Shown in pieces: positions 41,847-50,929 of a stretch of DNA of 64,000 bases. A program made the translations under genes and the position numbers. Every line of letters begins with the position of its first letter. Position 1 is the stretch's first letter. Source of the stretch: Cupriavidus laharis. GTDB lineage: Bacteria; Pseudomonadota; Gammaproteobacteria; Burkholderiales; Burkholderiaceae. The notes beneath the pieces were generated by a model, which saw only the letters and a list, made by a program, of their open reading frames with translations, was not told where the DNA came from and made no database searches. The stretch lies in contig NZ_CAJZAI010000003.1 in the NCBI RefSeq assembly GCF_914271435.1, positions 1-64,000 on the forward strand. The letters are read 5' to 3'.

Positions 41847-43445
41847 ATGACCTCAAAGGCACAACCGGGGCATGGCGGCGGACAGGTTCTACCGTTTCGC
41901 GAGTCGCTGCTCGCCATGCTGGGGGTGGCCTTCGTATCGATGCTGGTAGCCCTGGACCAGACCGTGGTCGGGACAGCATTGCCGACGGTTGTTGCCGAAC
42001 TGCAGGGCTTTGAGTACTACGCCTGGGTGGCGACGTCATATCTGCTGATGTCCGTCATCACCGTGCCGATTTTCGGCCGTCTCGGCGATTACTACGGGCG
42101 CAAGCCTTTCGTGCTGGCTTCGATCGTGGTGTTCTCGGTGGCCTCGGCATTGTGCGGCATGGCGACCAGCATGCCGTTCCTGGTGGCGGCGCGCGGGCTG
42201 CAGGGGATCGGGGGCGGCATGCTGGTGGGCACCGCCTTCGCGTGCATTCCCGATCTGTTCCCGGATTCGCATGTCAGGCTGCGCTGGCAGGTGCTGATGA
42301 GCGCGGCGTTTGGCGTGGCCAATGCGATCGGGCCGTCGCTGGGCGGCGTGCTCACGGAATGGTACGGCTGGCGTGCCGTGTTCTACGTGAACCTGCCGGT
42401 GGGGGTGCTGAGCCTCTGGTTCGTATGGCGCTACCTGCCGCATCTGCGCCAGCAATCGCACAGCGAGCCGATCCGGGTCGACTGGCTCGGTGCCTTGCTG
42501 ATCGGCGTGGGGCTGGGCTGCATGCAGATGAGTGTCGAACTGCTGCCGCAACGCGGCATCGACTGGCTGACCGCTGGGCTGCTGGCCGTCGCCGTCGCAG
42601 CCCTGATCGGGTTGTGGCAATGGGAACGCCGCTGCGCCAATCCGATCCTGCCGCTGGACATGTTCCGGCACCCGGGCGTGGCGCCGCTGTTCCAGCTTGC
42701 GGTGCTGGTGGGGTTCACCATGTTCGCGCTGCTGATCTATGCGCCGCTGCTGCTGCAGGGCGGGTTCGGGTACTCGCCGCGTGATGCGGGCCTGCTGGTG
42801 ACGCCGCTGGTGGTGTGCATCACCGTCGGCAGCATCGTGAACGGCCGCATCATCACGCGTATCCGCCATCCGAATGCCATGCTGTTTGCCGGCTTCGGCA
42901 TGCTGGCCGCCGGATGCCTTGCCTTGTCGCAGGCCACGCGCAGCATGTCGCATCCGGTGCTGCTGACGATCATGTTGCTGGCGGGGTTCGGGCTCGGCTT
43001 TATCATGCCGAACCTGACGGTGTTTGCGCAGCAGACGGTGGGCCGGGAACACCTGGGCATCGCCACGGCGATGCTGCAGTCGCTGCGGATGGTAGGAGGC
43101 ATGATCGGTACGGCGATGGTCGGCACCATGGTTTCGCGTTCCTACACCGCCGGCGTGGAACAGTCGCTGGCCCCGGCCAATGCGCTGGGCTGGCTCAGCC
43201 GCATGTCGGACCCGCAGGTGCTGATCGACAAGACCGTGCAGGCCGGGTTGCTGACCGAACTCCAACAGGCAGGGCACAATGGCGCCTTGCTGCTGGAGCA
43301 GGCGCGTGTTTCCCTTGTGACAGCGATCCACCTGGGGCTCGTTATCGCGGCGGTGGCCGCGCTGCTGGGCCTGTGGCGTGCACGGCGCGTGCCGCCGGTC
43401 AGGCTGGTGCGCGCAGGCCAGCAGCCGGCCATGGCGGCTGACTGA
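41847..43445 (+). CDS. MFS drug exporter, DHA2 family (14 TM)
   Basis: A 532-aa integral membrane protein. It has the DHA2 signature ALDQTVVGTALPTVVAEL near the start, motif A GRLGDYYGRKP after the second transmembrane segment, and motif C-like GPSLGGVLTEWYGWRAVFYVN. About 14 hydrophobic segments are spread along the length. Members export antibiotics, dyes and lipophilic products using the proton gradient. The ATG at 41847 follows the operator-like site with a short leader. It lies 123 nt after the P450 stop and before a MarR gene, so it may export the product of the upstream cluster or give resistance to it. This is inference. Confidence 0.92.
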   Translation: MTSKAQPGHGGGQVLPFRESLLAMLGVAFVSMLVALDQTVVGTALPTVVAELQGFEYYAWVATSYLLMSVITVPIFGRLGDYYGRKPFVLASIVVFSVASALCGMATSMPFLVAARGLQGIGGGMLVGTAFACIPDLFPDSHVRLRWQVLMSAAFGVANAIGPSLGGVLTEWYGWRAVFYVNLPVGVLSLWFVWRYLPHLRQQSHSEPIRVDWLGALLIGVGLGCMQMSVELLPQRGIDWLTAGLLAVAVAALIGLWQWERRCANPILPLDMFRHPGVAPLFQLAVLVGFTMFALLIYAPLLLQGGFGYSPRDAGLLVTPLVVCITVGSIVNGRIITRIRHPNAMLFAGFGMLAAGCLALSQATRSMSHPVLLTIMLLAGFGLGFIMPNLTVFAQQTVGREHLGIATAMLQSLRMVGGMIGTAMVGTMVSRSYTAGVEQSLAPANALGWLSRMSDPQVLIDKTVQAGLLTELQQAGHNGALLLEQARVSLVTAIHLGLVIAAVAALLGLWRARRVPPVRLVRAGQQPAMAAD

Positions 43446-43495
43446 GACCGGCGCGGCATGACTGGCATGCCGCAGCCCTGGATACGGGAGAATGG

Positions 43496-43957
43496 ATGGA
43501 ACTGGAGCGACAAAGCCTTGCGGTACTGCAGCAGTTCGGGCGGACTTATCGCGCCTATGCGGCCGCTTTCGAGCAGCGCATCGGGCTGCCGTTGCCGCGC
43601 TGGCGCATCCTGTTTGCGCTGCACACCCAGCAGGATGCCATCGCGCAGAAGGCCCTGGCCGAGCGGGTAGGCATGGACCCGGGCGCACTGACACGGCAGC
43701 TCAAGGCGATGGAGGAACTGGGCTGGGTCTTGCGCAATACCTCGGAGCGCGACAACCGCGTGACGCACGTCACGCTGTCTGCGCCGGGCAGGGCCATGGT
43801 GGAAGGCAAGCTGCCGCTGCGCTCGGCTTTTCTCCAGGATGTGCTGGAGAACGTTCCCGAGTCGACCATGATCGAACTATCGAGAGGCCTGGCCCAGTTG
43901 GAGGCAGGCATTGCCGATGCCGTGGCCCGCGCCACGGAGATGGTGGACGCCGGGTGA
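43496..43957 (+). CDS. MarR family transcriptional regulator
   Basis: A 153-aa winged-helix repressor. The central part LAERVGMDPGALTRQLKAMEELGWVLR and the wing SERDNRVTHVTLSAPGR (key residues D, R near 82-85) are characteristic of MarR. The ATG at 43496, preceded by gggag, was chosen over another ATG four bases earlier in a different frame. It is separated from the MFS gene by 50 nt and presumably forms a bicistron with it. Such regulators usually bind the promoter of the adjoining transporter and are released by a small phenolic or lipophilic ligand. Confidence 0.92.
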   Translation: MELERQSLAVLQQFGRTYRAYAAAFEQRIGLPLPRWRILFALHTQQDAIAQKALAERVGMDPGALTRQLKAMEELGWVLRNTSERDNRVTHVTLSAPGRAMVEGKLPLRSAFLQDVLENVPESTMIELSRGLAQLEAGIADAVARATEMVDAG

Positions 43958-43982
43958 ACGCCCGGCACGGCAGGGTGGCTTG

Positions 43983-44642
43983 CTAACGCGGCAGCAGGAT
44001 GCCCTGGCGCGCTGCGCATTCGAACAACTCGCGGTCATTGCTGGCGCCCAGCTTCTGCATGGCGCAATTCTTCTGGCGGCTGATGGTCTTGACGCTGCGG
44101 CATAGGATGCCGGCGATCTCGCTGACCGAGCGCCCGCTCAGGTAGAGCCGGATGACTTCCGTTTCGCGCACCGACAGGCGTTGCATGGCCGGCTGGCCGG
44201 GCTCGATCAGGCTGTCCGGGTCGGCTTGCGTCAGGATATCGAGGGCGGATTTGCCAACGTAGTTGAAGCCTCGCTGGATGCGGGCAACGACCGTGACCAG
44301 TTCGCACAGCGGTGCGTCCTTCAGCAACAGCCCATGCACGCGCGCATTGAGGATGGAGCGCAGGATCATGGGGTTGGTGATCATGGTCAGCACGATCACG
44401 CCGAGTGCGGGATGGTGTCGCCGCAGCGTGGAAATCAGCCGGATGCCATCCGAATCCCTGGGGCCGGGCATGTGGTAGTCGGTGATCACGATGTCTGGCC
44501 GCAGTGCCTGCACGCTGTTCAGCAGTTCCGTGGCACTGGTGACCATGCCGCAGACTACCCAGCCGGCCTGTGTTTGCAGTTGATCCCGTACGGCAGCGGA
44601 GACGACCGGGTGGTCATCGGCCAGCAGGATTCTCAGTGTCAT
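43983..44642 (-). CDS. NarL/RcsB-like response regulator
   Basis: A 219-aa two-domain regulator. The receiver has LRILLADDHPVVSAA, phospho-acceptor DIVITDYHMPG (Asp55) and the conserved Lys in HGLLLKDAPL. The LuxR-type helix-turn-helix follows near 150-205 (LSVRETEVIRLYLSGRSVSE, then KTISRQKNCAMQKLG). The spacing, the KTISRQK helix and the DxHMPG motif recall RcsB/EvgA types. No histidine kinase gene is next to it. I set the start at 44642 (MTLRILLADD); the frame remains open farther upstream without plausible residues. Confidence 0.92.
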   Translation of the reverse strand: MTLRILLADDHPVVSAAVRDQLQTQAGWVVCGMVTSATELLNSVQALRPDIVITDYHMPGPRDSDGIRLISTLRRHHPALGVIVLTMITNPMILRSILNARVHGLLLKDAPLCELVTVVARIQRGFNYVGKSALDILTQADPDSLIEPGQPAMQRLSVRETEVIRLYLSGRSVSEIAGILCRSVKTISRQKNCAMQKLGASNDRELFECAARQGILLPR

Positions 44643-45017
44643 GGCGCGGGTCCTTGTCGTGGGGATGGCAGGCTGGCTGTGCCCCAAAAAGTCGCCGCAC
44701 GCCATGACGGCGTGCGGCGCTAAGGACGCATCAACATCTGCGCACGTGCCGGGATCTCGAGCCAAACGGGAGGCGGCCGCGACACGGCAGTGCGGGCCCA
44801 GAATACTGGCCCCGACGCCATGGCGGACTAGGAAATTTCGCAAATACTTGCGGCCAAAGGTTGCGGTGCCGTTGACCGGACCGCCCCGCAAACGCCCGTG
44901 TGGCGGGCGGTAGCGGGCCACAGGCGCTGCGCGAAACTGGCCGCGCGCGACGAAGGTTTGCGTTACGGCAAACGTCGGAAGTGTCCGAGTTCTCCGGAGT
45001 AGGCTGCCTGCCGCGGC
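44643..45017. other. Intergenic region between LysR gene and response regulator
   Basis: The 375 bases have no supported gene. They contain one clear inverted repeat, gtttgc-gttacg-gcaaac (44956-44973), 45 bases after the LysR stop. It is too short of T residues to be a convincing terminator and could be a protein-binding site. Nothing else is evident. Confidence 0.5.
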
Positions 45018-45974
45018 TCAGGCCGCAGCGGCGTGCCGATGCGGTTCCTGCCGGCTCTTGCGCCGGCTGTCGATGGCCTTGAGCGGGTCGCGCAGGATGG
45101 CGCTGCCCACGTCCATGATGTCGCGCAGGGCGCCCCTGTCGCGCGCGCGTTCGGGCGCCCAGAAATGCAGCGCCGCCCATTCGGGGAAGCTGCTCGGCGG
45201 TGCCAGCAGTCGCGTCTTGCGGTCACGCGTGACAAGCGGCACGTTGAAATCCAGTACGGGACAGATGCCGCCGGCCGAATGCAGCAGCGTGATCTGCGTG
45301 TGCCACGACGGCACCACGGTTTCACGGTGTCCGGGGGTGCTGGCCTGGCGTGCCAGGAAGCTGCGCAACGGACTGCCGGCTTCGCAGTCTTCCTGTAGCA
45401 GGATCCAGTCGCTTTCCGTATCGTCGGCACTGCCGGCGCGCATCGCGCTGACCAGGCGGCGCGGCGTTGCCAGGATGTTGTGCGGCAGTACCTTTTCCGG
45501 GTTGTGCCCGCCGTCGACCACGAAAGCGCAGTCGAGTTCGCCGCTGTCCAGGCTCTCGGCCAGCGTGGCATCGGCAATGACGGGGCGTGTCACGAAGCTG
45601 TCATGCGGAAACTGCTCGCACAAAGTGGTCAGGATCTCCGTGATCACCGGGTCGCCAATGGATGAAGAAAACCCGATCGACAGGCGTCGGCCCTGGTGGC
45701 TTTTCTCCGCGGCAAGCTCGTTTGGCCGCACCAGCTGGTTCCATTTGGCCAGGATCTGCCTGGCGGTCTGTTCCAGGCGCAGCGCGTGCGGCGTCGGCTC
45801 CAGCGTGCCGTTGCGCTTGACGAAGAGCGGGTCGCCGGTGATCTCGCGCAGCCGTGCCAGGCTGTAGGCGACGGTCGGAACGCGGCCTTGCGTGCAGGCC
45901 GCTACCGCGCTGAGATCACGGTACTCCATGACCAGAACAAAAACGTGCAACAACTTCGTGCTGACATGACGCAT
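45018..45974 (-). CDS. LysR family transcriptional regulator
   Basis: A 318-aa LysR-type regulator. The winged helix is at about residues 1-65, with TKLLHVFVLVMEYRDLSAVA, VAYSLARLREITGDPLFVKR and PTPHALRLEQTARQIL matching the family DNA-binding domain. The effector domain begins RRLSIGFSSSIGDPVITEIL. The chosen start (45974) has gggagaag; the upstream open frame to 46202 encodes Pro/Arg-rich sequence that looks non-coding. It shares orientation with the response regulator but is separated by 375 nt. Its target is unknown. Confidence 0.92.
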   Translation of the reverse strand: MRHVSTKLLHVFVLVMEYRDLSAVAACTQGRVPTVAYSLARLREITGDPLFVKRNGTLEPTPHALRLEQTARQILAKWNQLVRPNELAAEKSHQGRRLSIGFSSSIGDPVITEILTTLCEQFPHDSFVTRPVIADATLAESLDSGELDCAFVVDGGHNPEKVLPHNILATPRRLVSAMRAGSADDTESDWILLQEDCEAGSPLRSFLARQASTPGHRETVVPSWHTQITLLHSAGGICPVLDFNVPLVTRDRKTRLLAPPSSFPEWAALHFWAPERARDRGALRDIMDVGSAILRDPLKAIDSRRKSRQEPHRHAAAA

Positions 45975-46852
45975 TCTGACTTCTCCCGATCCATGGATTC
46001 TGTTTTCGTTTTTCTTTTGTTCTTTTTGCACGGCAATGTGACAGCGTTGTGCAGCAGGTGCATGCCGTGCGCCGCGAACCTCAGCGGTCGGGTTCGCGGG
46101 CGGAAAAGGGGATGGGGACGGGAACCGGCAAGCGCTGTTTGCGGCGGATCTGGCTGCCAAGAAGCATGACACGACTCCTAAATGTGCGACTGGCGTCGAC
46201 AAATGGCGCAGTGACTCCTCAATCCTTCAGGCCCGTGCTTGCCGGCAGTTCTGCTGTGTCACCAGGCGTGTCCGTGCCGGTGGAGAACTGGCGGGCCGCC
46301 CGTCTTTGCGTGCTCCGTGGAGCGCCGTCTGCGGGCGTACGAAATTTAGTTGATGCCGAGGAATCTTAATACAACAACCGGAAAGTTCCTAGGAAGTAAC
46401 TGACATTCCGAGATGCTGCACACACAGGTCCAGGGGCGCTTGTTCGGACATGAAAACATGGGCGGAAACCTGCCGGGCACAAGGAAAGACCGCCTGTGCA
46501 CCGTGTTTCCAGGACTCCGACATTGCCAGGCCTGTATGGTACTCATCCGCACTGAAATTCCAGCGTCGCGTTTTGCGGCGAATCTGGATTCCAAATTGGA
46601 AAAACCAAAGTGGGCGGACGAGGACGCGCGCGCTCCAGGTCTTCACGGTTATCTGCGTATCGCGTTAGCGCGCCCGGCTCATGACAGCTGCTCGCCGATA
46701 TCGCCGCCGCACGACTGCCGGCTTGCACAATTTGCTTAACTCGCCCAGCAAAGACGTTGAATTGCCTTTTGGCTTGGCGGTGGGCTAACGTACGGGCAGG
46801 GTCGGGCACGGTTACCGGCGCGCATGGGATCGTTGCGTAGCGGAGAGAATCG
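45975..46852. other. Intergenic region upstream of the LysR gene
   Basis: A stretch of 878 bases with no supported gene. It holds the presumed LysR promoter with a T-rich segment near 46000-46030 (ttttcgtttttcttttg), a 10-bp palindrome ttcctaggaa (46386-46395) and a 13-bp one ttccaaattggaa (46589-46601). Several short open frames on either strand have no ribosome site or recognisable sequence. Part of it may be a decayed element, given the lone OrfA-like gene at its right edge. Confidence 0.5.
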
Positions 46853-47140
46853 GTGAACAGACGGTATTCGGAAGAGCAGATCCGCACCTATCTGGCCGAA
46901 GCCGCCAGCGGCGTGCCGGTGCGCGAGTTGTGCGCGCGGTATGGCTTCAGCGATGCTTCTTTCTATGGCTGGCGCGCGCGCTACGGGCAGCCCGGACAGG
47001 GCGATGCGCGCGAAGGGCGCAAACTGCGCGAGCTGCAGGAGGAGAATGCCCGGCTCAAGAGCATGCTGGCGGATGCACTGCTCAAGCTCGAGTTGCTGCG
47101 CAACCGTACTGGTCGCAGCGGCAGCGGCAAGGACCGTTGA
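46853..47140 (+). CDS. Solitary IS3-type transposase OrfA-like protein
   Basis: A 95-aa protein with the helix-turn-helix and coiled-coil layout of IS3-family OrfA: RRYSEEQIRTYLAEAASGVP, ELCARYGFSDASFYGWRARYG (key residues C, Y, S, FYxWRxKYG-like) and ELQEENARLKSMLADALLKL. It begins with GTG at 46853 after ggagag. No OrfB with the DDE catalytic residues follows, nor are terminal inverted repeats visible, so it is not an active element. It is either an IS remnant or a domesticated DNA-binding protein. Confidence 0.8.
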   Translation: MNRRYSEEQIRTYLAEAASGVPVRELCARYGFSDASFYGWRARYGQPGQGDAREGRKLRELQEENARLKSMLADALLKLELLRNRTGRSGSGKDR

Positions 47141-47230
47141 CCGCCAGCCCCCAAATTCCGGATCCGACACGGATCCAGCAGGTACCCGCGCCCGTCATGT
47201 GCAGGCAGGGCGCCGTCCCGGAGTCTCAGC

Positions 47231-47596
47231 TTGAACAAGGTGATTTGTCGCAGGGTATGCATGTTGGCTTGTGCCGGGCTGCTGGCCGCGCGGGCCTGGG
47301 CCGCGTCGGATGCGCCGCCGCCGGCGCCGATGGTCGCGCCGCCGCCGCCTCGCATGCTCGACAGCGCTACGGCAACAGTGGAATCCGCCGACGGCACCTT
47401 GTCGGTATCGCAGCGCCAGCGCTGCCAGTCGCTGCTGGACCAGATCAATGCACTGCCCGCGGGGCAGCAGTGGTCCACCGGCAAGTCGTCGGTCACAACG
47501 GCTGACGGCCGCACGTATCCGACGCTGGAGCATCAGGCGGACCGCAAGCGCCTGGAAGAGGCGTACCGCCAGGAATGCACCCAGCAGGGCCGGTAA
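47231..47596 (+). CDS. Small exported protein of unknown function
   Basis: A 121-aa protein. With the TTG at 47231 as start (ggag about 8 nt before), the N-terminus NKVICRRVCMLACAGLLAARAWA is a good Sec signal peptide (23 residues given by key features: two Arg, then a Leu/Ala core, cleavage after AWA). The internal ATG (47261) would lose the positive charges. The mature part has a Pro-rich segment (PPPAPMVAPPPPR), then QRQRCQSLLDQINALP and a C-terminal Cys (QECTQQGR), so one disulfide is possible. No family was recognised. Confidence 0.7.
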   Translation: MNKVICRRVCMLACAGLLAARAWAASDAPPPAPMVAPPPPRMLDSATATVESADGTLSVSQRQRCQSLLDQINALPAGQQWSTGKSSVTTADGRTYPTLEHQADRKRLEEAYRQECTQQGR

Positions 47597-47648
47597 TGGC
47601 GGTACAGCCGGCCGCGCTTGATGGACTGCATTCTTGTGGAGAGCGAAC

Positions 47649-49022
47649 ATGCACCGCTTACGTCATATCGTTGCCTGGTGTCTCGGGCTGATGCTGCTGG
47701 GCCAGCTTGGCGCCCCGATGGCGCAGACCACGCTGAGCCCGGCGCAGCTCGACCAGCTCACTGCGCCGATCGCGCTCTATCCGGATGCGCTGCTGTCGCA
47801 GGTGCTGATGGCGGCAACCTATCCGGCAGACGTTGCGGCAGCGGCGCAATGGTCGAAGGCCAATTCGAGCCTGTCCGGCGATGCGGCTTCCAAGGCGGTC
47901 AGCAATGAACCCTGGGACCCGAGCGTGCAGTCGCTGGTGGCGTTCCCGTCGGTGATGGACATGATGGGCCGGGAGCCCCAGTGGGTGCAGTCCGTCGGCG
48001 ATGCCTTCCTCGCACAACCCAACGATGTGATGGATTCGGTGCAGCGGTTGCGGCGCCAGGCGCAGCAGGCGGGATCGCTCAAGACCACCGAGCAGCAGAA
48101 GGTGGTCACCCAGACCACCGGCGGGACCACGGTCGTGCAGATCGAGCCCGCCAATCCGCAGGTGGTCTATGTGCCGTCGTACAACCCTACGGTCGTCTAT
48201 GGTGCGTGGCCGTATCCGGCGTATCCGCCGGCATACTATCCGCCGCCGCCCGGTTCGGTGTTTGCGACGGCGCTGGTGTCTGGGATCGGCTTCGGTCTTG
48301 GCGTTGCGGCGGTCAACTCGTTGTGGGGCGGCTTCAACTGGGGCTCGCACGACGTCAACATCAACGTGAACCGCTACAACAACATCAACGTGAACAACCG
48401 GCTCGACGTGAACCGGTCCAATGTCAACTGGCAGCACAATCCCGCCAACCGCGGCAACGTGCCCTACAACAACGCGAACGTTCGCAACCGCTTTGACCAG
48501 CAGCGGCAGGCGGGCCTGGCCAACCGGCCGCAGGGTGGCCAGCTTGGCGGCGCGCCGCGCCCCGGCGCGGGTGGCGGCGGCGTGCAGCGTCCGGGCGGCG
48601 GGGCGGCCGATTCGCGCGAACAGGCGCGCGAGCGCGCCGCGCAATCGTTCCAGAGCCGCACCGGGCAGTCCATGCCCGGACATGCCGGCGGCGTTGCCGC
48701 GGACCGTGGCCGGCAAGGCGCGGAAAGCCGGCCCGGCGCAGGCGGAGGCGGCACGCAGCATCCGCGTCCGGCTGGTGCCGACCGGCAGCGCGCCGACCAG
48801 GCTGCGGCGCGTGACCGGGCGCGCAATGCCAACCGCAACAGTGCGCTGCACGATGCCGGCAATGGCGACCGCATGCGCCAGCAGTCGCAGCGCGTTGCTG
48901 CCCAGCCCGCCCGGGCTGTACCGCAGCGAGAAGGCAGTGGTGGCTTCCAGGGCGGCGGAGCACGGCAGGGTGGCGGCTTCCACGGCGGTGGCGGCGGACA
49001 TCTTGGCCATGGCCGGAGGTAA
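47649..49022 (+). CDS. DUF3300 exported protein
   Basis: A 457-aa protein with a signal peptide (HRLRHIVAWCLGLMLLGQLG, key charges then Leu core; cut near APMA). The DUF3300 region contains LDQLTAPIALYPDALLSQVL, EPWDPSVQSLVAFPSVMDMM and WVQSVGDAFLAQPNDVMDSV, all hallmarks of this family. The segment VYVPSYNPTVVYGAWPYPAY follows, then a hydrophobic stretch with SGIGFGLGVAAVNSLW, and a long Asn/Gly/Arg-rich disordered tail. The ATG at 47649 has ggag (gtggagagcgaac). The role is unknown; the family is envelope-located and usually paired with DUF2950, as here. Confidence 0.9.
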   Translation: MHRLRHIVAWCLGLMLLGQLGAPMAQTTLSPAQLDQLTAPIALYPDALLSQVLMAATYPADVAAAAQWSKANSSLSGDAASKAVSNEPWDPSVQSLVAFPSVMDMMGREPQWVQSVGDAFLAQPNDVMDSVQRLRRQAQQAGSLKTTEQQKVVTQTTGGTTVVQIEPANPQVVYVPSYNPTVVYGAWPYPAYPPAYYPPPPGSVFATALVSGIGFGLGVAAVNSLWGGFNWGSHDVNINVNRYNNINVNNRLDVNRSNVNWQHNPANRGNVPYNNANVRNRFDQQRQAGLANRPQGGQLGGAPRPGAGGGGVQRPGGGAADSREQARERAAQSFQSRTGQSMPGHAGGVAADRGRQGAESRPGAGGGGTQHPRPAGADRQRADQAAARDRARNANRNSALHDAGNGDRMRQQSQRVAAQPARAVPQREGSGGFQGGGARQGGGFHGGGGGHLGHGRR

Positions 49023-49024
49023 TC

Positions 49025-49867
49025 ATGATGCGTAAATCCATGTCTGCAATGCGCGTGCTGGTTGCCTTTGCAGCCTTGTCGGCCGGCCTGCCGGCGCTGG
49101 CACAGCAGAGTTACCCGACGCCGGATGCCGCGGCCGAGGCGCTTGGAGATGCCATCGCCCGCAGTGACGACGATGCGCTCAAGCATGTGCTGGGCAACAA
49201 CTACCACAAGCTGCTTCCGCCGAGCGGTGTGGACCGCGACGATGTGTACGACTTCCTGGCCGCATGGGCCAGGCATCACGGCATCCAGCCTGACGGCGAG
49301 CGCCGCGCGCTGCTCGCGGTCGGCGAAAGCGGCTGGACGTTCCCCGTGCCGCTGGTCAGGCAGAAAAATGGCTGGCAGTTCGACTTGCGCGCGGGGGAGC
49401 GGGAAGTCCTGCGCCGGCGCCTGGGCCGCAATGAGCTGGTGGCCATGGAAACGCTGCTGCAACTCGCCGACGCGCAGGAGCGCTTTGCGCAGCAAGTGGG
49501 CAACGGGCGTTACGCGGCCCAGCTTGTGAGCAGTCCGGGCAAGACCAACGGCCTGTACTGGCCGTCGACCAGCCAGGAAAATGCCAGCCCGGTCGGACCG
49601 GATGCGCTGGCAATGGTGCCCGAGACGCCTGCCGATTCCGCCTTCTACGGTTACCACTATCGTGTGATTGCACCGCCCAAGGGCAGCGATGCCAAGTACG
49701 CCTTCGTGGCCTGGCCCGCGCAATATGGCCAGAGCGGCATCCACACCTTCCTGCTGGGCAGCGACAAGGTGTTCTACGAACGTGACCTCGGCTCCGGCAC
49801 GGCAGCGCGTGCCGGGACGATCCGGAGCTTCTCGCCGGACGGCTGGCAGCGCGTGGCGGATCACTGA
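49025..49867 (+). CDS. DUF2950 exported protein
   Basis: A 280-aa protein with a signal peptide (about 1-26, ending GLPALAQQ). It matches DUF2950: YPTPDAAAEALGDAIARSDD, VLGNNYHKLLPP, GWTFPVPLVRQKNGWQFDL and GYHYRVI, which correspond to the conserved blocks. It lies 2 nt after DUF3300 with ggagg inside the end of that gene, so the two are a translational pair. Their joint conservation implies a common envelope function, not yet defined. Confidence 0.9.
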   Translation: MMRKSMSAMRVLVAFAALSAGLPALAQQSYPTPDAAAEALGDAIARSDDDALKHVLGNNYHKLLPPSGVDRDDVYDFLAAWARHHGIQPDGERRALLAVGESGWTFPVPLVRQKNGWQFDLRAGEREVLRRRLGRNELVAMETLLQLADAQERFAQQVGNGRYAAQLVSSPGKTNGLYWPSTSQENASPVGPDALAMVPETPADSAFYGYHYRVIAPPKGSDAKYAFVAWPAQYGQSGIHTFLLGSDKVFYERDLGSGTAARAGTIRSFSPDGWQRVADH

Positions 49868-49895
49868 CCGGCGCAGCGGCCGGCCCCCGTGTGAA

Positions 49896-50672
49896 CTAGA
49901 AAGGGCGGGGTTCGTCGCCTGTCCCGGCACGCGCGGCCGTGGTGGCCGGCGCTTGCCGTGGCATCGGCTCCAGGTCCGCATAGACCGCGGCCAAGCCATC
50001 GCGGTCGACCAGCCGCAGGCGCCGTTGCCGGACCGAGATCAGGCCCACCGAGGCAAAACGCGACAACAGGCGCGACACCGTTTCCAGCGTCAGGCCGAGC
50101 AAGCTGGCGATGTCTGCCCGCGGCATCGCCAGCGTGAGCGGGCCGTCGGCGCCACCGCGGCGCCGGTGCTCGGTGTCCAGGTCCAGCAGCAGCATGGCCA
50201 GCCGCTGCGCGGCTTTCATCGAGCCAACCGCGACCAGCAGGATGCGCTCACGTTCGGCTTGATGGCGCATCACGGCCAGCACGGAATCCCGGAAGGCCGG
50301 GTCGGCCATGTGCGTGCGCAGCGCTTCGATCGCCACGACGCAGCACTCGGTGTCTTGCAAGGCAATGGCACTGACGCTGTGGGCTGGCGCCTCGTTCGGC
50401 TCCAGCCCCAGAATGTCCCCGGACAACGAAAACCCCGTCACCTGGCGCCAGCCCAGCGGCGATTCATAGACCTGCTTGGCGCTGCCTTGCCGCAGCGGAA
50501 ATACCGCGGACACCGGGCGGCCCTGGCGAAAGAGCACATTGCCCGCAGGCACCGCCACCTGTGCGGGCTGCAAGGGTTTCTGCGCGTTTGGCGACATATC
50601 GGCCGTCGGAGCGTCGCGGCAGACATGGCGAAAAAGGCAGAGCGAGCAGGAGGGCGAGCCGTGGTCCGACAT
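49896..50672 (-). CDS. fnr: FNR-type oxygen-sensing regulator
   Basis: A 258-aa Crp/Fnr protein. With the start at 50672 it has Cys9, Cys12 and Cys18 (CSLCLFRHVC, spacing x2 and x5 as in E. coli FNR) and Cys111, exactly 93 residues after Cys18 as in FNR Cys29/Cys122. These four residues would bind a [4Fe-4S] cluster that makes DNA binding oxygen-sensitive. The recognition helix TLETVSRLLSRF has the FNR-type E-x-x-S-R. The cAMP-like fold covers about 35-150. It is a predicted regulator of anaerobic or microaerobic genes, and a terminal oxidase operon lies about 7 kb away, but I saw no FNR box there. Confidence 0.9.
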   Translation of the reverse strand: MSDHGSPSCSLCLFRHVCRDAPTADMSPNAQKPLQPAQVAVPAGNVLFRQGRPVSAVFPLRQGSAKQVYESPLGWRQVTGFSLSGDILGLEPNEAPAHSVSAIALQDTECCVVAIEALRTHMADPAFRDSVLAVMRHQAERERILLVAVGSMKAAQRLAMLLLDLDTEHRRRGGADGPLTLAMPRADIASLLGLTLETVSRLLSRFASVGLISVRQRRLRLVDRDGLAAVYADLEPMPRQAPATTAARAGTGDEPRPF

Positions 50673-50929
50673 GGGGATGAGCGCCTGTGGGCGACAGCCT
50701 AGTATAAGGAGCGCTGCAACGGCTGCTATCTCGCTGCGATCTGTATTCTTTCGTTGTTCTACTTGAATTTTTTCGATTGGCCTGAGGACGTTGGCCGCAC
50801 ATTGCCGCGTCGCCGCGGTGATGTGAAAAAGCCACGCTCGACGGAAGCCCGGCAATCCATGTGTTATGCTGCATCGCAACAATACGCAGAGCACCGGGGG
50901 AGACACGTCTCAGGCGACCAGGAGTTCTC

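Noticed and set aside
42036..43694. Minus-strand open frame over the MFS gene
   Set aside because: It lies antisense to a 14-helix transporter, and the sequence is a typical charged shadow without motif.
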